This document shows, piece after piece, positions 50,740 to 62,296 of a stretch of DNA of 64,000 bases. Made by a program: the position numbers and the translations under genes. The stretch's first letter is position 1, and each line of letters begins with the position of its first letter. Origin of the DNA: Ruminococcus sp. YE71 (GTDB lineage: Bacteria; Bacillota; Clostridia; Oscillospirales; Ruminococcaceae); contig NZ_FPIR01000003.1 in NCBI RefSeq assembly GCF_900119155.1, positions 186,001 through 250,000 on the forward strand. The letters run 5' to 3'. The notes below the pieces were generated by a model. That model ran no database searches, was not told the DNA's origin, and saw nothing but the letters and a program-made list of their open reading frames with translations.

Positions 50740-50787
50740 GTTAGTTATTGCTAACTGTATTATATCACACTAAAGTCTAAACGTCAA
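50740..50787 (-). promoter_or_regulatory. Promoter with DtxR-like box, hydrolase operon
   Basis: Minus strand TTGACG (50782-50787), 17-base spacer, TATAAT (50759-50764). The palindrome GTTAGCAATAACTAAC (50740-50755) covers the expected transcription start, ideal for repression. A related box is at 54283-54298. Confidence 0.65.
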
Positions 50788-50957
50788 TATGATTTTGAAA
50801 AAATCTCGCCTGCACATATTATTCTGTTAGTTTTCAGTCATTTGATATGTTGTACAATATAGATAACTGCATTGATCGGGTTTGTAAGGTGTGAATTTTG
50901 AAAAGCGCGGCTTCTGCCGTATGCATCGTGCAGCAAGAAAGGTACGATAACAACAGC

Positions 50958-50996
50958 AAAGACCGACCCGATAATTCAGCATTTCGGGTCGGTCTT
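50958..50996. terminator. Terminator of the ABC exporter operon
   Basis: AAGACCGACCCG and CGGGTCGGTCTT with a 14-base loop, just after the permease stop (51007, minus strand). The rest of 50788-50957 holds nothing identifiable beyond AT-rich sequence. Confidence 0.8.
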
Positions 50997-51006
50997 GTCT
51001 GTCAAC

Positions 51007-53301
51007 TTATTCCAGACCTTTCAGCACGCCCACCATGTCGATGCGCTTGATGCGCTTCGAGAACATGAAGCCCACCAGCACCGAAATGCCGATGACAAAC
51101 GCCCCCGAGATGACAAAGGTAAGCGGCTTTATAAAGCAGGGCCAGTCGATGGCGTCGCCGTTTGAATCCATCATCGCCTGCAATATCTTCCTGCCGAACG
51201 GGATGCCGCACACCGCACCGATCAGCGACAGCCAGAGGTTCTGCACCGAGATGAGCCTGCGGACTCTCGGGCTTCCGAAGCCCATGACTTTCAGGGTCGC
51301 AAACTCCTTTTCGCGCTCGTTGAAGCTGAGGTTGCCCGAGTTGTAAAGCACGATGACTATCAGCAGTGCCGAGAAGAATACCATGAAGTATACCAGCAGG
51401 TTCATGACCTCCATCGTCTTGTCGAAGGCGGCTTTCAGGTCGTCCATGCTGTGTACCGCCGATACGCAGTCCAGATTCTTTGCATCTGAGCAGTCCTTCT
51501 TAGTGACCATCATCTGCGGCTTGAACTCAAAGCCCTCGCGCTCGTAATCGCTGCGGAGTATGGTGATACCCGTGATGGACGGGTGACGCGAGATGAGCCC
51601 GATCTTGCTCTTTATCCATTTGCTGCCGTCAGTGGTTTTCCAGAAGACGCTGTCGCCTGTTTTCAGCCCCAGCTTTGCCGCCTGCTTCATCGTGACCGCG
51701 ACGGTGCCCTCTTTCAGGGCGCTGACGTTCAGATCGGTGTCGGAGATGCAGAACAGCCCCTTGCCCTCTGTTACGGACAGCTTGCAGCTGATGATGTCGT
51801 CCGAAACGGGGTGGTCGCTCGCAGCTATGGATATAAGCCCCATGCCGACAAGCTCGCCGTCGTAATCCGCCGAGAGGCTTTCGGCTTCTTCGATCGAACA
51901 GCTGTCGGTGAGGATCACCTGACTGCTGTAATTCTGAATATCATCAAAATACCAGCTTCGCACGAACCCGAGGGTGTCGAAAGCGCCGAGGCCAAGCGTC
52001 ATCAGCATCATGCCCACGCAGGTGCCGAAAATTCCCATGACCGCACGCAGCTTCGAGCGCGAAATGTCACGCAGGCTGTAGCGCGAGGTAAATCCCAGCC
52101 TGCCCCAGAACGGCAGCTTCTCGAAAATGCAGGGCTTTGCGGTCTTTGCCGTTGCGGGGCGGAGCGCTTCGGAGGGGTGGATCTTGAGTATCTGATAGCA
52201 GCTGAGATACGCCGCACCCGTGCAGATCAGCACGATCATGACCGCCACGATGACGCTCTGATAACCGACCCCGCCATTCCAGTCAGGGCAGCGGTAGAAC
52301 TTTGAGAACATATCTATCATCACTCTGCCGAAGGTGTAAACGCCAAGCACCGCACCTGCCAGACAGCCGAGCGCCGAGAGAATGAAGCTGTACCCCAGAT
52401 AGTGCGTCATTATCCTGCTGCGCTTCATGCCGAGAGCGTTGAGCGTTCCGATCTGCGTGCGCTGCTGCGCTACCATACGCTTCATCGTCGTGGTGATGAC
52501 AAGCAGAGCTATCGCCACGAACACGAACGAGAAAATGTAGGAAAAGCTGTCATGCTGGTTCAGCTCGTCAACAAGGCGTTTGTAGCCGTCGATGCTTATG
52601 CGGTCGGCGATGAAAGAATATTCGCCGTCAAGTGCTTTGTCGATATTGCTTTCATAAGACAGCGCCTTGCCCTCGCAGGTGAAAACTATCTCGTTGTTGA
52701 CACGCATTTCTTCGGGCAGGACTTTCTGCGAAAGGTATGCAAAGCCGATGTTGTGGAAGTCGGTATCGGTATCGCTTGAAGCGCAGGAGAAGATATGCTC
52801 GGGCGACATGATCAGACCCTTGATCTCCTTTTCGATATCCTGCCCCATAACGTGAACGGTGAACTTGTCGCCGACCTGCATTCCCCATGTGTCCGCAAAA
52901 GCCTCGAACAGCCACACGCCGTCGGTATCTTCGGGGTCGAAGTCAGCACCGCTGACCGTGTAGGGCTTCGTGACGACATTGTCGTTCTGGAAATAGCACC
53001 ATATCTCGGCGGTGTTGTATTTTTCGTCCGCCTTGCCGAGGACTTCCGTGCGAAGCTGAACGTCGCTGATGCCGTCAATGGCTTTGACCTTGTCAGCCTG
53101 CGTTTTGTCGAATCCGCTGCCGTATATCCAGCCGTCGGAGAAGTTCGAGCTTTCGGCAAACTTGCTCATGGCACGCCGTCCGCCGATAACGTCCGACTGA
53201 AATCCCGTGAGGCACCACATCGCCACCGCCGCAAGAATGAATATCGAGAAGAACTGCGCGAAATTGCCCTTGATATCGCGCAGCATTTTTTTCCTAAGCA
53301 T
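51007..53301 (-). CDS. ABC transporter permease with two FtsX domains
   Basis: 764 aa. N-terminal membrane segment (GNFAQFFSIFILAAVAMWCL), a large outside domain, a first FtsX domain (FVFVAIALLVITTTMKRMV, IGTLNALGMKRSRIMTHYLG, about residues 255-380), a second outside domain and a C-terminal FtsX domain (LVYFMVFFSALLIVIVLYN, EFATLKVMGFGSPRVRRLIS, about 640-755). This is the MacB/LolE-like class of mechanotransmission exporters, used in Firmicutes for lipid, peptide or antibiotic handling. Twelve bases after its ATPase gene. Confidence 0.9.
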   Translation of the reverse strand: MLRKKMLRDIKGNFAQFFSIFILAAVAMWCLTGFQSDVIGGRRAMSKFAESSNFSDGWIYGSGFDKTQADKVKAIDGISDVQLRTEVLGKADEKYNTAEIWCYFQNDNVVTKPYTVSGADFDPEDTDGVWLFEAFADTWGMQVGDKFTVHVMGQDIEKEIKGLIMSPEHIFSCASSDTDTDFHNIGFAYLSQKVLPEEMRVNNEIVFTCEGKALSYESNIDKALDGEYSFIADRISIDGYKRLVDELNQHDSFSYIFSFVFVAIALLVITTTMKRMVAQQRTQIGTLNALGMKRSRIMTHYLGYSFILSALGCLAGAVLGVYTFGRVMIDMFSKFYRCPDWNGGVGYQSVIVAVMIVLICTGAAYLSCYQILKIHPSEALRPATAKTAKPCIFEKLPFWGRLGFTSRYSLRDISRSKLRAVMGIFGTCVGMMLMTLGLGAFDTLGFVRSWYFDDIQNYSSQVILTDSCSIEEAESLSADYDGELVGMGLISIAASDHPVSDDIISCKLSVTEGKGLFCISDTDLNVSALKEGTVAVTMKQAAKLGLKTGDSVFWKTTDGSKWIKSKIGLISRHPSITGITILRSDYEREGFEFKPQMMVTKKDCSDAKNLDCVSAVHSMDDLKAAFDKTMEVMNLLVYFMVFFSALLIVIVLYNSGNLSFNEREKEFATLKVMGFGSPRVRRLISVQNLWLSLIGAVCGIPFGRKILQAMMDSNGDAIDWPCFIKPLTFVISGAFVIGISVLVGFMFSKRIKRIDMVGVLKGLE

Positions 53302-53313
53302 ACCGCTGCCCCC

Positions 53314-54021
53314 TTACCACTCGATCTCGTCCGCCGAGAGGGGGTGCTCGTTTACTTTGATGGACTTGATCTTTGCATTCTTCATGTGGATGACCTTGTT
53401 GGCGCACTTTGCGATGTCGGCGTTGTGGGTCACGAGGATGACGGTGTTGCCGCCCTCGGTGGAGAGCCTTTGCAGCAGGTCGATGACGATCTTGCCCGTC
53501 TCGGAATCCAGAGCACCTGTAGGCTCGTCGCCTAAGATTATCTTCGGGTCCTTCGCAAGGGCGCGTGCGATGGAGACTCTCTGCTGCTGACCGCCCGACA
53601 TCTGCGCGGGGAACTTGTGCTTCTGGTCAGAAAGCCCCACGCGGTCGAGCATTTCGTCAGCGTCGAGCGCGGTCTTCTTTATGTCCCTGACCAGCGCCAC
53701 ATTCTCGTAAGCCGTCAGCCCCGGGATGAGGTTGTAGAACTGGAATATGAAGCCGATCACGTCTGCACGGTACTGCGACAGCTTCTTGTCGTTGAACGAG
53801 GATATCTCCTGACCGTCCACGATCACCTTGCCCGAGGTCGGCACGTCCATACCGCCCAGCATATTCAGCACGGTGGATTTGCCCGCGCCCGACTGACCGA
53901 GTATCACCACGAACTCGCCCTTGTCTATCGTGAAGCTGACATGATCGACCGCCGTCTGAGCGCCCTCGCCCTTGCCGTAGGTCTTTACGACGTCCCTGAA
54001 TTCAACTGCTGTCTCTTTCAT
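53314..54021 (-). CDS. ABC transporter ATP-binding protein, MacB/LolD type
   Basis: 235 aa from ATG 54021 (AAGGAGATT upstream). Walker A ILGQSGAGKSTVLNML (about residues 38-53), Q-loop IGFIFQFYNLIPGL typical of the LolD/MacB group, signature MSGGQQQRVSIARAL, Walker B KIILGDEPTGALDSETG, and H-loop VTHNADIA. Works with the downstream two-FtsX permease. It follows a decayed DtxR-type gene in the same transcription direction. Confidence 0.94.
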   Translation of the reverse strand: MKETAVEFRDVVKTYGKGEGAQTAVDHVSFTIDKGEFVVILGQSGAGKSTVLNMLGGMDVPTSGKVIVDGQEISSFNDKKLSQYRADVIGFIFQFYNLIPGLTAYENVALVRDIKKTALDADEMLDRVGLSDQKHKFPAQMSGGQQQRVSIARALAKDPKIILGDEPTGALDSETGKIVIDLLQRLSTEGGNTVILVTHNADIAKCANKVIHMKNAKIKSIKVNEHPLSADEIEW

Positions 54022-54058
54022 TTTCCGAATCTCCTTTATTCCTGTGAAAGCACGTAAT

Positions 54059-54209
54059 TTACGAGTTTTTCGGCGTTTCCTCATCGGGCACCGAGCTTAT
54101 CATCATGCTTGCCTCGCCTGCCTTTTCAGGCTCGACGCCGACCTTCGAGATGAAGAAGTCCTGCAATATAGATCGTTATCAGATATTTTTTCTGCTGTTC
54201 CGGCAGCAT
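54059..54209 (-). pseudogene. DtxR/MntR-family regulator remnant with internal deletion
   Basis: Two fragments in different frames. From ATG 54209: MLPEQQKKYLITIYIAG, like the first helix of DtxR proteins (eqYLktIYxL). From about 54165, another frame: LQDFFISKVGVEPEKAGEAS and MMISSVPDEE, like the end of the DtxR dimerisation region (FL..iLGVdpe.AeedAc.iEH.ise), with a stop at 54059. The DNA-recognition helix and metal ligands between them are gone. It sits first in the ABC exporter operon, just where an autoregulating repressor would be. Confidence 0.5.
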
Positions 54210-54211
54210 TT

Positions 54212-54334
54212 GGTTAGCATTATATAACCACAGAATATAATATCACTTGAAAATGGTAATGTCAATGATCGAAGTCTATGAGGTTAGCAAATTCTAACTA
54301 TCGCACAAAAACGGCAGTTAGTTACACATAACTA
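54212..54334 (-). promoter_or_regulatory. ABC operon promoter with three palindromic boxes
   Basis: Minus strand TTGACA (54260-54265), 17-base spacer, TATTAT (54237-54242). Boxes: GGTTAGCATTATATAACC (54212-54229) on the start point, GTTAGCAAATTCTAAC (54283-54298) upstream, and TTAGTTACACATAACTA near 54318-54334. The first two share the GTTAGCA core with the box at 50740-50755 and resemble DtxR-type TTAG...CTAA operators. Confidence 0.6.
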
Positions 54335-54356
54335 TTATCTATAACTACAGTATAGC

Positions 54357-54397
54357 AAAAGTGACAGCAGCCGAACATCAGCTGCTGTCACTTTTTT
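54357..54397. terminator. Terminator hairpin between XRE gene and ABC operon
   Basis: AAAAGTGACAGCAGC, eight-base loop, GCTGCTGTCACTTTTTTA; a 15-bp stem, about 58 bases after the XRE gene stop. Confidence 0.85.
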
Positions 54398-54454
54398 ATC
54401 GGGAAGTGTACAGATCATTTCTTTACGTTGAATGCGCCCCTGTCCCCTTAACCT

Positions 54455-54859
54455 TTATTTCGGAAATCCGTTGACCGCAACATATACCGCAAAGCTGATG
54501 ATGTCTATCGCCAGCACCACCGCCGCGATTATGGCGGCTATTTTTATGCCTTTTTTGGCTTTTTTCCTGTTCTCCTCAGTGACGATGTTTTCCTTGATGT
54601 CCGAGTATATCGCCGCGCCTGCGGTCTGTGTGGGAGCGGCAGCAGCAGGCTCGGGCTCGGGAGCCTTATTCAGCACCAGCTCGTCGAGGGAGATGCCGAA
54701 AAGGTCGCTGATGGCTACCAGTTTTTCAAGGTCGGGGGTCGAGTCGCCGATCTCCCATTTCGAGATAGTCTGTCTCGAAACGTTCAGCCGATTGGCAAGC
54801 TCTTCCTGCGACAGCCCCTTCTGCTTGCGGAGCTCGTAGAGTTTATTGTTGAAATCCAT
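54455..54859 (-). CDS. XRE-family regulator with C-terminal membrane anchor
   Basis: 134 aa from ATG 54859 (TAGGAGG upstream). HTH in residues 5-60 (LSQEELANRLNVSRQTISKW, DLFGISLDELVL), an Ala/Pro-rich linker (PEPEPAAAAPTQTA), a basic stretch (RKKAKKG) and a membrane segment (IAAIIAAVVLAIDIISFAVYV) at the C-terminus. Such membrane-tethered XRE proteins are common in Clostridia near peptide-resistance or transporter genes. Its last 59 bases are repeated at 48988-49046. Confidence 0.88.
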   Translation of the reverse strand: MDFNNKLYELRKQKGLSQEELANRLNVSRQTISKWEIGDSTPDLEKLVAISDLFGISLDELVLNKAPEPEPAAAAPTQTAGAAIYSDIKENIVTEENRKKAKKGIKIAAIIAAVVLAIDIISFAVYVAVNGFPK

Positions 54860-54917
54860 GATAAACCTCCTATCACATACACCTATATGTATATTATAAC
54901 ACAACAGCCGACCCGAA

Positions 54918-55901
54918 TCAACATTTTCTTTCGGTCTCCGCCGAGGAGCGCCTGCGCAGTATCACGAACAGGACAGCCGCGCATACCGCATAGAAAAAGG
55001 TCGTGACGATGCTTCCCTCGATGCCGAAAGAGCTGCCGTTCACCACGTTCCTGCCGACGCTCTCGGCGTTGATGACAGAGGTGTACTCAAGCGACCCGGC
55101 ACCGCTGACGGTCAGCCCGAAGATGTTCGCCAGTGCGAAGTTCCAGATGAAGTGCAGTCCGCAGGACGCCAGTATGCTGTCGGTCAGCAGCATGACGAGC
55201 AGGAATATCGCAGAGATGAGCAGATTGTTGAGCATACCTACCGCTTCGACCGCCGTACCCGACGACTGCATCGAGGAGATGTGCGGCACCATGAAAAACG
55301 CCGTGCTGACCGCAAACGCCGCAGGAGTGCCCAGCTTGTTTTTCAGGCTTGAGAAGGCAACTCCCCTGCACAGGAGTTCCTCGTGAGCGCTCTGGAAGAT
55401 GAACATGAGCCCGCTCAGCAGGATAGACAGGATGTCGGGATGTGCTGTCAGTCCGTTCACCCTGACAGTCCCTGTGAGCACCACCGAGGCGATGCAGGCG
55501 GCGGCTAAGACAGCGCCGATAAGCAGACCGATCAGATAACAGCCCACGCCTTTTTTCACGAACATCTCCGACAGCTTTTTCTTCTCGAACAGCCGCCAGT
55601 AGAGCAGTACAAGAAGGCAGGGCAGCAGATAGTTCAGCGCCGTGAACAGCTGTCCCGCATAGCCGCCGAACGCTTCGCCCTTCAAGGGGTCGAGCCCGAG
55701 CGGGTAGTGCATCAGCACGATGACGGCGGTGCCGAGCACCATACTGCCGAGATTTGCAAGCAGATAGCCGAGCAGCTTCTTTATAAAGAACTGTATCTTC
55801 GGCATCTCATCGCGGGTGTTGAAGGGCGAGACGTTCTTAAAAAACTGCCCGACCTTTCCTGCGCCCGTACTTTTCTGAACTGCGATACAATTGCTTTTCA
55901 T
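54918..55901 (-). CDS. CPBP family intramembrane metalloprotease
   Basis: 327 aa from ATG 55901 (AGGAGG eight bases upstream). About eight membrane segments. Catalytic motifs of the CAAX/CPBP group: glutamate pair in SAHEELLCRGVAFSSL (about residue 175), histidine in FFMVPHISSM, and HFIWNFALAN. Bacterial members are often linked to bacteriocin immunity or peptide processing. Lies 58 bp upstream of the XRE gene, in the same direction, so they may be cotranscribed. Confidence 0.88.
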   Translation of the reverse strand: MKSNCIAVQKSTGAGKVGQFFKNVSPFNTRDEMPKIQFFIKKLLGYLLANLGSMVLGTAVIVLMHYPLGLDPLKGEAFGGYAGQLFTALNYLLPCLLVLLYWRLFEKKKLSEMFVKKGVGCYLIGLLIGAVLAAACIASVVLTGTVRVNGLTAHPDILSILLSGLMFIFQSAHEELLCRGVAFSSLKNKLGTPAAFAVSTAFFMVPHISSMQSSGTAVEAVGMLNNLLISAIFLLVMLLTDSILASCGLHFIWNFALANIFGLTVSGAGSLEYTSVINAESVGRNVVNGSSFGIEGSIVTTFFYAVCAAVLFVILRRRSSAETERKC

Positions 55902-55997
55902 CAACGATTCCTCCTTGTTCGGTTCGGTGTTTCATCCTATGGTCTCATCATACCATTTTTGCCCGAAACAGTCTACCAACTAAGGCAGGAAATCTGT

Positions 55998-56047
55998 CAA
56001 CGGGGCTTAACGATCGTGTTAAACATCGTTGCAAGCCCCGTTTTTCA
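55998..56047 (+). terminator. Hairpin with T-run on the plus strand
   Basis: ACGGGGCTTAACGAT pairs with ATCGTTGCAAGCCCCGT (one bulge), then TTTTT. No plus-strand gene leads into it, so it may block readthrough, or end an unrecognised transcript. Confidence 0.55.
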
Positions 56048-56135
56048 AGGGTTTTAGCATATCACGCCCTCGGAGAGGGACGTTTATCAAAAGTCAAGAT
56101 GCTTGACCGACGCAGATGAGCGGACGGTTATTTTT

Positions 56136-57296
56136 TCACGGGCGAGGGATGCTCTCAACGCCCTTTTTCAGCCGTTCAAGACCGTCGCGGAGAAGCGTTT
56201 TCGGGCAGGCGATATTCATGCGCAGGAAGCCCTCGCCACCGAAGGGGCCGCCGTCCGTGAGGTACAGACCCGTGCTGCTGCGGATGTGCTGAGTCAGTTT
56301 CTTCGAGCTGACGCCCAGCTCCCTGCAATCGAGCCACAGCAGATAGGTCGCCGCGGAAGGGGTCAGCTTTATCTCGGGGATGTTGCGGCTCAGGTAGTCG
56401 CTCACCAGATTCCTGTTGGAGCAGATGTACTCCCTCAGCTCGTCCAGCCATTCACCGCCCTGTTCAAACGCCGCGACGGCTGCCTGCACCGCGAACGCGT
56501 TCGGGTAAGCGCAGTTGTCGATGGTCAGCGCCCTGCTCACCGCTTTCCGCAGTTCCTCGTTCCTGACGATGACCGCCGAGCTTTGCAGTCCCGCGAGGTT
56601 GAAGGTCTTGGTCGGCGAAACGCACACTATGCCGTTCTCCGCGCAGAGCTCCGACGCGCTGTAGTAGGGCACGTAGCTCACGTCGGGGTCGGTGAGGTCG
56701 CAGTGTATCTCGTCCGAGACCACCGTAACGCCGTACCTGTCGGCAAGCTCGCCTATCTCCGCAAGCTCTTCCCTGCTCCATATCTTCCCGACGGGATTGT
56801 GCGGATCGCTCAGCAGCATGAGCTTCGTGTCGGGGTCGGACATCGCCGCTTCGAGCCGCTCACGGTCTATCGAGTAGACGCCGCCGGTCTCGCTGAGCGG
56901 ACAGTCCAGCACCCTCCGCCCGTTCTGCTCGATCAGCTTGTAGAAAACATAGTAGACGGGCGACAGTATCAGCACCTTGTCGTTCGGCTCGGTGAACGCC
57001 TTGATGCAGCAGGCAAGGGTCGGTACCACGCCGCTGCTGAACATCATCTCGCTCTTCCTGAACTCCACCCCGTGACGAGTCTTCCACCAGCCGATGTACG
57101 CCGTGTACCACTCGTCGGGTATCACCGAATACCCGAAAATGCCGTGCTCCGCACGCTTCATGATGGCGTCAACGATGGCAGGCGCGGTCTGAAAATCCAT
57201 GTCCGCCACCCACATGGGCAGCTCATTCTCTCCGCCGCTCCACTTGACCGAGTTAGTCCCCCTGCGCTCCGTTACCTTGTCAAAATCGTATCTCAT
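56136..57296 (-). CDS. MalY/PatB-type PLP-dependent lyase/aminotransferase
   Basis: 386 aa, fold type I PLP enzyme: MWVADMDFQTAPAIVDA near the N-terminus is a MalY/PatB hallmark, then LMLLSDPHNPVGKIWSREEL, VVSDEIHCDLTDPD, PLP lysine in VSPTKTFNLAGLQSSA and the C-terminal RMNIACPKTLLRDGLERL. Family members are cystathionine beta-lyases (cysteine desulfhydrases), some with regulatory side roles. Monocistronic, cytoplasmic. Confidence 0.93.
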   Translation of the reverse strand: MRYDFDKVTERRGTNSVKWSGGENELPMWVADMDFQTAPAIVDAIMKRAEHGIFGYSVIPDEWYTAYIGWWKTRHGVEFRKSEMMFSSGVVPTLACCIKAFTEPNDKVLILSPVYYVFYKLIEQNGRRVLDCPLSETGGVYSIDRERLEAAMSDPDTKLMLLSDPHNPVGKIWSREELAEIGELADRYGVTVVSDEIHCDLTDPDVSYVPYYSASELCAENGIVCVSPTKTFNLAGLQSSAVIVRNEELRKAVSRALTIDNCAYPNAFAVQAAVAAFEQGGEWLDELREYICSNRNLVSDYLSRNIPEIKLTPSAATYLLWLDCRELGVSSKKLTQHIRSSTGLYLTDGGPFGGEGFLRMNIACPKTLLRDGLERLKKGVESIPRP

Positions 57297-57440
57297 ATTA
57301 CTCTCCCATATCCTGCCGAACGTCCCCGCCCGCGTATTTACTCTGATTATATCTCTTTTTCACATGATTGTCAATCCTGCCCGCACCGCATAAAATGACA
57401 ACGTTGTCAGATTTTCTCCCCCTCATCCACTCCCCCCATA

Positions 57441-57469
57441 TTGACACACTGCCCCCGTTCTGCTATAAT
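57441..57469 (+). promoter_or_regulatory. Promoter of the flavin reductase-like gene
   Basis: TTGACA (57441-57446), 17-base spacer, TATAAT (57464-57469). Confidence 0.85.
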
Positions 57470-57485
57470 CTACTTATGAGGGGTC

Positions 57486-57521
57486 GTGAGTGCGGGTTTC
57501 CCCCAGCAATACCGCACTCAC
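57486..57521 (+). other. 5' leader hairpin built from border repeat
   Basis: GTGAGTGCGG (57486-57495) pairs perfectly with CCGCACTCAC (57512-57521); the loop TTTCCCCCAGCAAT is a phrase of the repeat family. It lies about 10 bases after the expected transcription start and 36 bases before the gene. Confidence 0.6.
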
Positions 57522-57557
57522 TACCCCCGAGAAAGTCAAACAAAGGAGCTTGGTAAT

Positions 57558-58118
57558 ATGAAGAAGAGTTTTGAGAAGGGGTTTGTTACTCCGCTGCCTG
57601 TGTTTATTATTGCGACGTACGGGAAGGACGGCAAGCCCAACGCCATGAATGCGGCGTGGGCGGGGCAGGTCGGCGGCGACCTCATCTCCATCAGTCTTGG
57701 GAGCCACGTTTCGACGGAGAACATTAAAGCGGCGAAGGCTCTGACCGTGAGCTTTGCCACGAAGGAATTCCTTGCGGAGTGCGACTATGTCGGCATGGTA
57801 TCGCAGGCGAAAGTCCCCGACAAGTTTGAGAAGGCAGGGTTCACCGTCACGAAGTCGGAGAAGGTCAATGCGCCCGTCATCGACCAGCTGCCCGTCGCGC
57901 TCGAATGCGAAGTCAGGGACATCATCGAAGAGTACGGCGAGACCCGAGTAGTTGCGCAGATCGTCGGCATGACCGCCGATGAGAGCGTGCTGACCGACGG
58001 CAAGGTTGACCTCGGCAAGCTGAACCCCCTGATGTTCGACTCGTCGGCGAGAGCCTACCGTGAGATAGGCGGCATTGTCGGCGGCGCATGGGACGCAGGA
58101 AAGAAATTCGCGGAATAA
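57558..58118 (+). CDS. Flavin reductase family protein
   Basis: 186 aa from ATG 57558 (AAAGGAG upstream); an in-frame start farther left would lie in the leader hairpin. FMN-binding split-barrel: FVTPLPVFIIATYGKDGKPN, NAAWAGQVGGDLISISLG, STENIKAAKALTVSFAT, and GGIVGGAWDAGKKF at the end. Such proteins bind FMN and act as NAD(P)H:flavin or small-molecule reductases. Expressed alone; physiological substrate unknown. Confidence 0.9.
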   Translation: MKKSFEKGFVTPLPVFIIATYGKDGKPNAMNAAWAGQVGGDLISISLGSHVSTENIKAAKALTVSFATKEFLAECDYVGMVSQAKVPDKFEKAGFTVTKSEKVNAPVIDQLPVALECEVRDIIEEYGETRVVAQIVGMTADESVLTDGKVDLGKLNPLMFDSSARAYREIGGIVGGAWDAGKKFAE

Positions 58119-58124
58119 CAGAAC

Positions 58125-58163
58125 AACTCCCCGAAAGCTGTGACGGCTTCGGGGAGTTCGGTT
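58125..58163. terminator. Bidirectional terminator
   Basis: AACTCCCCGAAAGC, six-base loop, GCTTCGGGGAGTT, with TTTTT a few bases later; between convergent genes. Confidence 0.8.
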
Positions 58164-58171
58164 TTTGTGGA

Positions 58172-61274
<3,103 letters not shown>

Positions 61275-61315
61275 TATAACAAAAGTATCATATATTTTCA
61301 GAGGAGATGAGAAAA

Positions 61316-62122
61316 ATGTTTTTCTGTGATTACCCTATCAAGAATAATGAGGTGGGTCTGCCGCTGTTTCTCGACAACATCGGGAAGCACGTCTGCCAGC
61401 CGAGGACCGTCCGCGGCAGCGGCTTCACCCATCCGCAGATACTCTACTGCACGAAGGGGAACGGTGTGCTCTGCATCGACGGCAGCCGCATCGAGATACC
61501 GCCGAATACCGCGTTTTTTCTGCCGTCGGGCTACCCCCACGAGTACTACCCCACTGCCGAAGAATGGGACCTTCACTGGGTCGTGCCCGACGGCTACGCC
61601 TGCGGCGACCTGCTGACCTATATCGGGCTGGACAAGCCCACGGTCATCGAGCTGAAGGACACTGCTCTCCTCGAACACTTCTTTTCGCGGATGCACGAGT
61701 CGATACGCGGCGACAGCATCGGCGGAAATCTGCGCGCTTCGGGATATTTGTATAATTTTCTCATCGAGCTCTACCGTCAGATGAATTCGGGCAGGATCAT
61801 CAGGACTTCAAACCGCGCCATAGTCGCCGCCATCGACCACATCAACAACTGCTACATGAACAAGATAACGATGGCGGAGCTCTGCGAAGTGACCGAGCTG
61901 TCGAAACAGCAGCTGTGCAGGCTTTTCAAGCGCTACCTGAACTCGCGCCCGATGGAGTACATCGCAAAGCGCAGGATACAGGCGGCAAAGGAGATGCTGA
62001 CTTCCACAGAGATGTCCGTGGAGGATATCGCGGACGCGGTGGGATTCTGCAGCGGCAGCTACTTCTGCAAGCTGTTCAGCCGATATGAGGGCATGACCCC
62101 TACCCAATTCCGAAATATCTGA
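61316..62122 (+). CDS. AraC-family regulator with cupin sensor domain
   Basis: 268 aa from ATG 61316, placed nine bases after GAGGAG; ATG 61307 overlaps that site. N-terminal cupin-like AraC_binding domain (THPQILYCTKGNGVLCIDGS, IPPNTAFFLPSGYPHEYYP) and C-terminal double HTH (TMAELCEVTELSKQQLCRLF, SVEDIADAVGFCSGSYFCKL, FSRYEGMTPTQFR). Divergent from lacZ, so it most likely activates that gene in response to a galactoside; that link is positional inference. Confidence 0.92.
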   Translation: MFFCDYPIKNNEVGLPLFLDNIGKHVCQPRTVRGSGFTHPQILYCTKGNGVLCIDGSRIEIPPNTAFFLPSGYPHEYYPTAEEWDLHWVVPDGYACGDLLTYIGLDKPTVIELKDTALLEHFFSRMHESIRGDSIGGNLRASGYLYNFLIELYRQMNSGRIIRTSNRAIVAAIDHINNCYMNKITMAELCEVTELSKQQLCRLFKRYLNSRPMEYIAKRRIQAAKEMLTSTEMSVEDIADAVGFCSGSYFCKLFSRYEGMTPTQFRNI

Positions 62123-62171
62123 CGGTATCGGATCTTTTGGCACAAATTGTAATAAATACGGCTCTGCGGTA

Positions 62172-62200
62172 TTGACTAACTGCTGTCACTGTGCTATAAT
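62172..62200 (+). promoter_or_regulatory. Promoter of the SBP-GGDEF gene
   Basis: TTGACT (62172-62177), 17-base spacer, TATAAT (62195-62200). Confidence 0.8.
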
Positions 62201-62296
62201 AATGTGTGAACAATAAACAAACGAAATCGTAATTACAGATAAAGCATCACACGTTACCAAACATTTGTCACAGAACAAAACAGGAGGGGCTGCCGT

